This document shows positions 1 to 5,721 of a stretch of DNA of 6,906 nt, one piece after another. Position 1 is the first letter of the stretch. Every line of letters begins with the position of its first letter. The translations under genes were made by a program, and so were the position numbers. The DNA is from Brevibacillus sp. (GTDB lineage Bacteria; Bacillota; Bacilli; Brevibacillales; Brevibacillaceae): positions 1 to 6,906 of the forward strand of contig JARDZO010000287.1 of NCBI GenBank assembly GCA_029240815.1, read 5' to 3'. Under the pieces are notes generated by a model. It made no database searches. It saw only the letters and a program-made list of their open reading frames with translations, and was not told where the DNA came from.

Positions 1-80
1 GAACCGCCACGTGAAGCAATTTCTTTTGCGGCAGTTAAACCAGCCGGACCGCCACCGATGACAGCAACATCAACATTCAC
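1..80 (-). CDS. FAD/NAD(P)-binding oxidoreductase, N-terminal fragment (HcnB/OoxA/sarcosine oxidase alpha-like)
   Basis: Only the first 26 codons are in the window; the rest runs off the left edge. The reading MNVDVAVIGGGPAGLTAAKE is a hydrophobic beta strand followed by GGGPAG (residues 9-14), the dinucleotide-binding Rossmann motif of the pyridine nucleotide-disulfide oxidoreductase fold. The start is GTG at 80-78; nearby ATGs are in other frames. A run of six G (complement of 88-93) lies 7 bases upstream and serves as the Shine-Dalgarno. The start overlaps the end of the preceding [2Fe-2S] gene by 11 bases, so translation is probably coupled. In HcnB, OoxA and the alpha subunit of heterotetrameric sarcosine oxidase, this fold sits beside a Fer2_4 protein or domain and works with a DAO-type subunit, exactly the set found here. 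By inference it is the electron-transfer FAD subunit of the complex. Whether it carries its own C-terminal BFD domain cannot be seen. Confidence 0.85.
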   Translation of the reverse strand, partial: MNVDVAVIGGGPAGLTAAKEIASRGG

Positions 81-378
81 AGCCTGTCCCCCCTCTCTTC
101 GGTGTTAGCATCATTCCCTCTTCGACAGGTGTGATGCAGGCGCGAATTTCACCTGCGCCGGCCAAATGAATACGGCATTCGTAACAATGGCCGATGCCGC
201 AGTACAGTCCGCGTGCTTCTCCGCTTTTTTCGGAATGGCGCAAAGTACGAACCCCATTGGCCAAAAGAGCGGCAGCGATGCTTTCACCTTTATGTCCCGT
301 GTACGGTCTGCCTGCAAACGTAAACGATAATTCTTCTACCTTATTCGGTGTAAAGACAGGGTGCGAAATGACTCTCAT
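70..378 (-). CDS. Small [2Fe-2S] ferredoxin-like subunit (Fer2_4 / HcnA type)
   Basis: This 102-residue protein matches the length and layout of HcnA and of the N-terminal Fer2_4 domain of sarcosine oxidase alpha. A beta-grasp region (residues about 14-46) leads into the cluster loop, with Cys60, Cys65 and Cys68 spaced C-x4-C-x2-C (CGIGHCYEC) and the fourth ligand Cys81 in RACITPV. It is a cytoplasmic electron carrier with no signal peptide. The family role is to shuttle electrons between flavin sites of a multi-subunit amine or amino-acid dehydrogenase. The ATG overlaps the stop of the BFD gene as ATGA (375-378), and GAGAGGG stands 7 bases upstream. Its own end overlaps the GTG of the next gene by 11 bases. 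The protein ends Gly-Cys-Glu-Cys, which adds two cysteines outside the cluster motif. Fold and cluster are clear; the partner enzyme's substrate is not. Confidence 0.9.
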   Translation of the reverse strand: MRVISHPVFTPNKVEELSFTFAGRPYTGHKGESIAAALLANGVRTLRHSEKSGEARGLYCGIGHCYECRIHLAGAGEIRACITPVEEGMMLTPKRGGTGCEC

Positions 379-650
379 GATTGATCCCTCTCAATTAGTT
401 GCCCGATATGGATGGGACGCACAGGATGATGGATGGTGAGCGAACTCGGATGCTCGACTACTTTGCAGTGTTCTTCATTCACGAATGCTTCTAGCAGACT
501 GCGGCATACTCGACCCTGACAGGTTCCCATTCCGGCTCGGGTCTTCATCTTAATCTCCTGTGATGTACGGGCACCTTGTTTGATCGCTGCATCAACCTCA
601 TGGCGGCTGACCTCTTCACATCGGCAAATCAGGTAGTCGGCACTATCCAT
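375..650 (-). CDS. Stand-alone BFD-like [2Fe-2S]-binding protein
   Basis: This 91-residue cytoplasmic protein is almost entirely one bacterioferritin-associated-ferredoxin (Fer2_BFD) domain. The four ligands are Cys9 and Cys11 (ICRCEEV) and Cys44 and Cys49 (GTCQGRVC), giving the family spacing C-x-C-x32-C-x4-C, with helices between them (residues about 15-36). In HcnB, OoxA and sarcosine oxidase alpha this domain usually lies at the C-terminal part of the FAD/NAD(P) subunit; here it is a separate gene between the DAO subunit and the Fer2_4 subunit. Its ATG overlaps the end of the DAO gene (ATGGATAG, 8 bases), with GGGGTG 7 bases upstream, and its stop overlaps the next ATG by 4 bases. About 30 residues after the domain, including one further Cys, resemble nothing I know. 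Iron storage or release with bacterioferritin is the other BFD role, but the context argues for electron transfer in the dehydrogenase. Confidence 0.9.
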   Translation of the reverse strand: MDSADYLICRCEEVSRHEVDAAIKQGARTSQEIKMKTRAGMGTCQGRVCRSLLEAFVNEEHCKVVEHPSSLTIHHPVRPIHIGQLIERDQS

Positions 651-1947
651 AACTGTTCACCCCATGTTTTGAGTCTGTCGTTTGCCCAGATGCGAAACGA
701 GAAGGAGAAAAATGGCCAATTAATTCTCTGATCCATAGCGGGATTTCCTTGTCTGCATGATCAGCGGCAATCATCCTGGAAAGCAGCTTTCCCATAACTG
801 CCGACATGCCGTATCCGTGTCCGTTATATCCTCCAGATACATACAAATTGGTGTACTCTGAAATCGCCCCGAACAGCGGAAAGTGATCGGGTGTGATCTC
901 CACCGTTCCGGCAAATGAGCGGATCAGATGCTTCGTATGGTATTCAGGAAACAGCTCGATAAACCTGGTAGACAGCAGCTTGATTGCTTTTGCCGTGTTC
1001 GTTACATCAAAGCTCGTCACTTCCCAAGGGCCGCCGCCGCCGTACAAAATATTGCCGGTATGCGTCTGTCGTAAATAGAGTCCGTTTCCCGATACAAATG
1101 GATCCATTCGTCTCTGCTCAAGAATTTCCGTTACCATGATTTGCGATCTGCGCGGAATGATCGGCAGATGAAGCTGAAGTAGTTTTCCCGCAAATTGTGT
1201 CCATGGCCCCGTACAGAGGATGAACGTGTCTGCAGTGAGTCCCCCGTGTTCGGTTTGCGCGGCGGTAATCATCCCGCTCCTCACTGTAAAATCCTTCACT
1301 TCACAATGGCTGATAAACCTCACACCACGCTGTTTGAGCCATTCGATCATGCTAGCAATTGTCGTAAACGGGTAACTCTGCCCATCAATCGGGCTGAACA
1401 ACGCGCCTCTGTTTTCCGGATGAATATCCGGGAGCATTTTGATTACCTGGTCCGGTTCAAGGAAAATGGTCTCCAATCCGGCAAGTCGGTATAATTCATG
1501 CGCTTTGTCCAGCTTTTCCGCTTCCACATTATTCATCGCCACCATTGCATGCCCCGGACGGATAAACCGGGTATCGATCCCAAACGCTGATAACTGTTCC
1601 CATAAGTCCATGGAAACCCTGACAAAGGGAATCTCCTCCAACTCCCGCCCGAGGGCGAGTACCCCACCGCCATTTCTGCCAGAAGCAGCAGCACCAAAAG
1701 ATTTGCTTTCTACCACGGTCACTTGGTACCCTTCCTGATAGAGATAAAATGCGGTCATGATGCCGACCAGGCCACCGCCCACGATCAGCACCCTATGATC
1801 ACGCGAGGCTCTGCTTGTACGATCCGATGCTCCAAAGATATAGTCATGCAACGTATGGTATACCCGATTCATTTCATATGCTGTTTCAGTTGTAGTCGTT
1901 TCTACATTCAAAGAGAGCAGCGTTAAGCGGTCAACGTTTTTGTCCAT
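643..1947 (-). CDS. FAD-dependent oxidoreductase, DAO family (HcnC/OoxB/D-hydroxyproline dehydrogenase beta-like)
   Basis: 434 residues from ATG 1947. It belongs to the D-amino-acid oxidase/glycine oxidase/sarcosine oxidase beta family, which oxidises C-N bonds of amino or imino acids with FAD. Visible features: Rossmann strand and GGGLVG at 57-62 with the ribose-binding Glu80, the FAD segment SGRNGGG at 89-95, DGQSYPF at about 188-194, CTGPW at 245-249, and the C-terminal GTVEITPDHFPLFG (347-360) followed by GGYNGHGYGM (372-381). The Cys that binds FAD covalently in monomeric sarcosine oxidase is not seen before TPD, so FAD is probably non-covalent. An in-frame start at 1998 would overlap the aldehyde dehydrogenase gene by 40 bases; GAGGAG (1955-1960) placed 7 bases before 1947 decides for the shorter form. 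About 50 residues precede the Rossmann strand, which is unusual for the family. By context it is the substrate-oxidising subunit, passing electrons to the two [2Fe-2S] proteins downstream. The substrate is unknown. Confidence 0.88.
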   Translation of the reverse strand: MDKNVDRLTLLSLNVETTTTETAYEMNRVYHTLHDYIFGASDRTSRASRDHRVLIVGGGLVGIMTAFYLYQEGYQVTVVESKSFGAAASGRNGGGVLALGRELEEIPFVRVSMDLWEQLSAFGIDTRFIRPGHAMVAMNNVEAEKLDKAHELYRLAGLETIFLEPDQVIKMLPDIHPENRGALFSPIDGQSYPFTTIASMIEWLKQRGVRFISHCEVKDFTVRSGMITAAQTEHGGLTADTFILCTGPWTQFAGKLLQLHLPIIPRRSQIMVTEILEQRRMDPFVSGNGLYLRQTHTGNILYGGGGPWEVTSFDVTNTAKAIKLLSTRFIELFPEYHTKHLIRSFAGTVEITPDHFPLFGAISEYTNLYVSGGYNGHGYGMSAVMGKLLSRMIAADHADKEIPLWIRELIGHFSPSRFASGQTTDSKHGVNSYG

Positions 1948-1954
1948 CGGAAAA

Positions 1955-1960
1955 CTCCTC
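1955..1960 (-). promoter_or_regulatory. Ribosome binding site that fixes the DAO-subunit start
   Basis: GAGGAG on the minus strand lies 7 bases upstream of ATG 1947 and overlaps the TGA stop of the aldehyde dehydrogenase gene (1961-1959). This strong match to the 16S rRNA tail, at ideal spacing, supports 1947 over the in-frame starts at 1998 and 1986, neither of which avoids overlap with the preceding gene. Confidence 0.8.
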
Positions 1961-3413
1961 AAAAATTGGTATAAATCGTTTTCCATTCGGTCATGCAATC
2001 AAAAGCGTGATGAGAGACTTCACGATGACCGTTTCCAGACATTTTCACGCCGCCAAAGGCCATCCCCGTTTCGGCATTTGAGGTTCCGTTATTGATGTAC
2101 ACAAGCCCAGATTCCAATTCGCGGGAAGCCCGATTGGCATAGTGCAGGCTATTCGTATAAATCGATGTGGACAGTCCGTATTCCGTATCGTTGTTTACCT
2201 CGATCGCTTCCTCAAAATGCTCAGCCGAAATAATTGCCAGCACGGGACCGAAGATTTCTTCTCTTGCGATACGATGATCTCTTCTGACGTTTGTAATCAC
2301 AGTAGGCGCATAGTAGAAGCCTGCTTGATAAGCTGCTTCGTTCAAAGCAAAACCGCCTGTTAACAAGCGTCCGCCCTCTTGTTTGGCAATCTCTACATAC
2401 GTCTCTACCGTTTTTAACTGCGAAGCATTCGCGAGTGGCCCGATCTCAATGCCTGTTTCCAAGCCATTGCCTACTTTTAGCTTTTCAGTCAGTGCGACGA
2501 TCCGTTGTTCCAATTCCTCACGAACCGACTCCACGACAATTACCCGACTGGCTGCTGTACAGCGCTGACCGGTTGTCGTAAATGCCGCTTTCACGATGCC
2601 TGCAGCTGCCTTGTCCAAGTCGGCGTCTTCCATTACAATTACGGCGTTTTTCCCGCCGAGCTCAAGCGAGATTCGCTTCAGTGTGCGAGCACCGATTTCC
2701 GCCAAATGGATGCCTACTTCCGTTGAACCGGTAAATGCGATTACTTTTACATCCTTGTGCTGTGCCAGCGCGTTTCCCACTTTGCTGCCGGAACCGAGGA
2801 TGAGATTCAGTACGCCTGCAGGCAAACCTGCCGATTCAAATATTTCCGTAAACAACTTAGCTGATAGAGCAACATCTGACGCCGGCTTCCAGATGATTGT
2901 ATTTCCGGCCACAAGCGCAGCAAAAATTTTATAGGCTGCCAGCGCAATAGGAAAGTTCCACGGAGTGATACATGCGACTACACCTAACGGTTCCCGTACT
3001 GTCATAGCCATACGATCCTGGGAGCCGGTCGGGATGGTTTCACCGAACATTCTTCTCCCTTCTCCTGCCATGTATTTGCAGGAAGCAATCGTCGCGTCTA
3101 CTTCACCTAGCGATTCCGTATACACCTTTCCCATTTCCAGCGTCATCATTTTGGCGATTTGTTCTTTTCGCTGCAGCAAAATGTCTGCTACCTTCCACAA
3201 ATAGTCTGCACGTTCTGGAACAGGCCTTTTTTTCCATACCTTGTACGCTTCGTTTGCAGCCTGTACCGCTTGTGTCACATCCAGCTCATTGGACATGACA
3301 CACGTCCCGACAATGTCACCAGTCGCCGGGTTGATACTAGTAAAGCTCTCAGCGTTATCTGCGGACTTCCAAACGCCATTAATAAAATTCGTCGCCAACA
3401 GTACGTCTGCCAT
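1959..3413 (-). CDS. NAD(P)+-dependent aldehyde (semialdehyde) dehydrogenase
   Basis: A 484-residue cytoplasmic enzyme, full length for the ALDH superfamily, oxidising an aldehyde to a carboxylate. Catalytic elements: Asn153 in PWNFP, Lys176 in WKPAS, FTGSTEVG (227-234), general base Glu251 in LELGG, nucleophile Cys285 in GQRCTAASR, and EEIFGPV (385-391). Ser179 occupies the place where strictly NAD-dependent members often have Glu, so NADP+ may be accepted (inference). The C-terminal block FGGVKMSGNGHRE followed by EWKTIY resembles alpha-ketoglutaric semialdehyde (2,5-dioxovalerate) dehydrogenases such as Bacillus YcbD, more than betaine aldehyde dehydrogenases. Succinate semialdehyde dehydrogenase is the main alternative, given the GabT-like gene in the same operon. 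AAGGTG lies just upstream of ATG 3413, 26 bases after the ABC ATPase stop. It probably clears the aldehyde formed from the product of the flavin dehydrogenase or of the transaminase. Confidence 0.92.
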   Translation of the reverse strand: MADVLLATNFINGVWKSADNAESFTSINPATGDIVGTCVMSNELDVTQAVQAANEAYKVWKKRPVPERADYLWKVADILLQRKEQIAKMMTLEMGKVYTESLGEVDATIASCKYMAGEGRRMFGETIPTGSQDRMAMTVREPLGVVACITPWNFPIALAAYKIFAALVAGNTIIWKPASDVALSAKLFTEIFESAGLPAGVLNLILGSGSKVGNALAQHKDVKVIAFTGSTEVGIHLAEIGARTLKRISLELGGKNAVIVMEDADLDKAAAGIVKAAFTTTGQRCTAASRVIVVESVREELEQRIVALTEKLKVGNGLETGIEIGPLANASQLKTVETYVEIAKQEGGRLLTGGFALNEAAYQAGFYYAPTVITNVRRDHRIAREEIFGPVLAIISAEHFEEAIEVNNDTEYGLSTSIYTNSLHYANRASRELESGLVYINNGTSNAETGMAFGGVKMSGNGHREVSHHAFDCMTEWKTIYTNF

Positions 3414-3439
3414 TTTCGCACCTTACCTTTCCCGTTGCC

Positions 3440-4201
3440 TTAATTAACAAGTCGTAAAAATCCTTTTAATCTCTCGCTTTTTGGATTCGAGAGAACCACT
3501 TTGGGATCACCCTGCTCCTCAATCATCCCGTTATGCATATAAATCACCCGATCTGCCACATCGCGGGCAAAACCCATTTCGTGGGTAACGACAACCATGG
3601 TCATCCCTTCATTGGCCAGCTGCTTCATGACATTTAGGACCTCTCCGACCAATTCCGGATCAAGCGCAGAAGTCGGTTCATCAAACAGCATGATTTTCGG
3701 ATTCATCGCTAACGCCCTGGCGATTGCCACCCTTTGCTGTTGGCCTCCGGAAAGCTTTTTGGGATAGACATTCTGCTTCTCTAGCAAACCCACTTTTTCC
3801 AGAAGGACGAGGGCATCCTTTTTGACATCCTCTTTTTTTCTGTGAAGCACTTGAATGGGCGCTTCCATGACATTTTCCAAAACAGTCATATGAGGGAAAA
3901 GATTAAACTGTTGAAAAACCATTCCAACTTCTCGCCTGATTTGATTGATGTGTTTGACTGATTCATCCAGTACGATGTTGTCGATGATGATTTTCCCAGC
4001 TGTGATCGTCTCCAAGCGGTTCAGGCAACGAAGCAACGTGCTCTTCCCCGATCCACTGGCGCCAATCAACGAGACCACTTCACCTTTGTGAATGGTGATG
4101 TCAACGCCTTTCAGCACTTCCAAATCGCCGAAGCTTTTATGCAAATGATGGATTTTAATGATTGGCTCTGCCGTTTCTGTTTTCATCGCTGCCACCTCCA
4201 T
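3440..4201 (-). CDS. Polar amino-acid ABC transporter, ATP-binding protein (GlnQ/HisP type)
   Basis: A 253-residue ABC ATPase that powers the importer from the cytoplasmic side of the membrane. It has Walker A GASGSGKS (47-54), the Q-loop Gln97 in [10 protein letters not shown], the signature LSGGQQQR (150-157), Walker B MLFDEP (171-176), the D-loop SALD (178-181) and the switch His207 in [14 protein letters not shown] and the overall length are typical of the polar amino-acid uptake (GlnQ/HisP/ArtP) group. Two starts are equally well served: ATG 4201 with AGGAGG 8 bases upstream, and ATG 4186 with GGAGGTG just upstream of it. I keep the longer one because its Shine-Dalgarno is a perfect match. 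The gene follows the permease by 12 bases. The family handles Gln, Glu, His, Arg, Lys, Cys or opines; the ATPase sequence does not reveal the substrate. Confidence 0.95.
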   Translation of the reverse strand: MEVAAMKTETAEPIIKIHHLHKSFGDLEVLKGVDITIHKGEVVSLIGASGSGKSTLLRCLNRLETITAGKIIIDNIVLDESVKHINQIRREVGMVFQQFNLFPHMTVLENVMEAPIQVLHRKKEDVKKDALVLLEKVGLLEKQNVYPKKLSGGQQQRVAIARALAMNPKIMLFDEPTSALDPELVGEVLNVMKQLANEGMTMVVVTHEMGFARDVADRVIYMHNGMIEEQGDPKVVLSNPKSERLKGFLRLVN

Positions 4202-4209
4202 GCTCTTCT

Positions 4210-4215
4210 CCTCCT
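4210..4215 (-). promoter_or_regulatory. Perfect Shine-Dalgarno of the ABC ATPase gene
   Basis: AGGAGG on the minus strand stands 8 bases before ATG 4201 and overlaps the TAG stop (4216-4214) of the permease gene. A second Shine-Dalgarno-like GGAGGTG (4193-4199), inside the first codons, serves the in-frame ATG at 4186, so both starts could be used. Confidence 0.7.
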
Positions 4216-4870
4216 AGTGATCACTTACAGAAAGGCGAAATTCAATCTTCTTGAGAATGAAAGAAAAAATGGTCGTCAAAAACAAATACAGCAGAGCAGC
4301 AGCAATATAAAACTCAATAAACGCATAGTTGGTCGCAGCAAAGCGCTGGGAGACCATCATTAGCTCAGAAACGGTCACCAGAGAAGCAAGCGAAGAGTCT
4401 TTCAGCATACTGATGGCCTGATTGCCAAGGGCCGGGATGCTTACCCGAATGGCCTGCGGCAAGATGATTCGCTTCATTATCGTCGCATAACCCATGCCTA
4501 ATGACTGCGCCGCCTCTGTCTGTCCTTTCGGAATGGAAAGCATTCCACCCCGGTAGATCTCGGCAATGTACGCACCTGAGTTAATGCCCAGGGCAATCAC
4601 GCCCGCAGTAAAAGGTCCCAGCTCAATCCCCACTTGCGGAAGACCAAAATACACGAGGAACAGCTGTACCAGCATAGGTGTGCCACGAATGACCCAGATA
4701 TAAAAATCGGCTATCCAGACGAGTGGTTTTACTTTGGATATTTTCATCAAAGCAGCGACTAATCCGAGCAGTAGCCCAAGTATGATAGACACAATCGACA
4801 ATTCTAATGTCACCAGAGCTGCCTGCAGCAGGAAGGGTATGAAGTCAGATACGAGTGTGAAATCTAGCAT
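4214..4870 (-). CDS. Polar amino-acid ABC transporter, permease (HisM/GlnP type)
   Basis: This 218-residue integral membrane protein forms the transport channel and probably acts as a homodimer, since only one permease gene is present. Hydrophobic segments lie at about residues 11-41, 50-75, 84-105, 150-172 and 183-206, the five-helix pattern of the HisMQ family. RGTPMLVQ (62-69) and the cytoplasmic EAA loop (EAAQSLGMGY, 119-128, then IILPQAIR, 135-142), which docks on the ATPase, are both clear. The basic, charged C-terminus is expected in the cytoplasm. The gene lies 12 bases after the binding-protein gene, with GGGGAG 7 bases before its ATG, and 12 bases before the ATPase gene, so the importer genes are one translational unit. 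The sequence does not show which amino acid is carried. Confidence 0.95.
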   Translation of the reverse strand: MLDFTLVSDFIPFLLQAALVTLELSIVSIILGLLLGLVAALMKISKVKPLVWIADFYIWVIRGTPMLVQLFLVYFGLPQVGIELGPFTAGVIALGINSGAYIAEIYRGGMLSIPKGQTEAAQSLGMGYATIMKRIILPQAIRVSIPALGNQAISMLKDSSLASLVTVSELMMVSQRFAATNYAFIEFYIAAALLYLFLTTIFSFILKKIEFRLSVSDH

Positions 4871-4882
4871 GACAACTCTCCC

Positions 4883-5698
4883 CTACCGAATGTCTTGATC
4901 AAACCATTTTTTACTTATTTGTTCATATGTTCCATCATTAAGCATTTCTTCTAAATGCTTGTTCAGTTCTACTCTTAGTGCTTCCTCATTCTTGTTCAAG
5001 GCGATGCCCGCAGCATCCTTGAGTAATGGATCGCCAATCGGCTTAAATGGATAGTTCTTTTCTTTAATAATCCGAGCGCCTACCCCACGGTCTGTAATTA
5101 CCCCTTCTACCCGGCCGTTTGCCATGTCTTGAAAGCTCAGCATGTCATTTTTGTAGGTAACCAGCTCTGCACCTAGCTCATTTGCTTTCTTCTCAAAGGT
5201 TGTTCCCATGGCAGTGCCGATTTTTCTTCCTTTGATATCTGTCGAGCTGGCGATAGCGGAGGATTCCGGAATGAAGAGCTGAGCGCCTGTGTGATAGTAA
5301 GGATCGGTAAAATCGACTTTCTTTTTCCGTTCCTCAGTAATCGCCATGCTGGAGAGAATGATATCGTACTTTTTCGAGAGCAGTCCGGCAATGATGCTAT
5401 CCCATGGAGTTGCAATATAGTTAGGCTTTACTCCCATACGCTTGGCAAGCTCATTGGTAATATCCACATCAAAGCCTTCCAGCTCGTTTTTGTCGTTGTA
5501 GAAGTTAAATGGAGGGTATGCTCCTTCTATGCCGATGTTGATCGTTCCGGAGGACTTGATCTTCCCCAGTACTCCTGCGGTTTCCGTTTCATTTGACTTT
5601 GGTGCTTCAGCGGTGCCTGTTTCCTTGCCGCCGCAAGCAGACAGAAGCAGTGTGAAAAGGGCAATTACCAACCCGACAATCATTCTCTTTTTGTTCAT
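4883..5698 (-). CDS. Amino-acid ABC transporter substrate-binding lipoprotein (SBP_bac_3)
   Basis: A 271-residue family 3 solute-binding protein. The N-terminus is a lipoprotein signal: MNKKR, a hydrophobic stretch, and the lipobox LSAC with lipid-modified Cys22, so it is tethered outside the membrane as expected in a Gram-positive. A flexible, polar linker (about 23-44) precedes the first lobe: IGIEGAYPPFNF (55-66), GFDVDI (75-80) and AITEERKKKVDFTDPYY (119-135). Arg124 corresponds to the arginine that grips the ligand alpha-carboxylate in HisJ/LAO-type proteins. The second lobe has GTAMGTTFE (161-169) and VITDRG (200-205), where Asp203 usually contacts the ligand amino group. Together these support an alpha-amino-acid or imino-acid ligand. 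Arg204 next to that Asp could add a contact for a second acidic group (inference). The gene starts 23 bases after the aminotransferase stop, with AGGGGG about 10 bases before ATG. Confidence 0.94.
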   Translation of the reverse strand: MNKKRMIVGLVIALFTLLLSACGGKETGTAEAPKSNETETAGVLGKIKSSGTINIGIEGAYPPFNFYNDKNELEGFDVDITNELAKRMGVKPNYIATPWDSIIAGLLSKKYDIILSSMAITEERKKKVDFTDPYYHTGAQLFIPESSAIASSTDIKGRKIGTAMGTTFEKKANELGAELVTYKNDMLSFQDMANGRVEGVITDRGVGARIIKEKNYPFKPIGDPLLKDAAGIALNKNEEALRVELNKHLEEMLNDGTYEQISKKWFDQDIR

Positions 5699-5721
5699 CA
5701 GATATCGTCCCCCTAATGGTT

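Noticed and set aside
1..1947. A hydrogen cyanide synthase operon (hcnABC)
   Set aside because: The folds match HcnA/HcnB/HcnC, but the order differs, the BFD domain is split off, and an amino-acid importer, aldehyde dehydrogenase and transaminase lie in the same operon. That suggests catabolism rather than cyanide production from glycine; fold similarity alone cannot support the name.
1948..1998. A longer DAO-subunit start at 1998 (451 residues)
   Set aside because: It would overlap the aldehyde dehydrogenase gene by 40 bases, while ATG 1947 has a GAGGAG at ideal spacing immediately after that gene's stop.
2596..2934. Plus-strand open reading frame of 112 codons
   Set aside because: It lies wholly antisense to the aldehyde dehydrogenase gene and its translation shows no recognisable domain; other plus-strand frames in the window are shadows of the same kind.
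3414..3439. Possible internal promoter or terminator in the largest gap, between the ATPase and aldehyde dehydrogenase genes
   Set aside because: The 26 bases hold no hairpin and no recognisable -35/-10 pair; only a Shine-Dalgarno-like AAGGTG is visible.
4216..4225. Perfect 10-base palindrome AGTGATCACT at the end of the permease gene
   Set aside because: It has no loop or T-run to act as a terminator, it lies inside the permease's last codons and stop, and a 10-base palindrome is easily a chance event.
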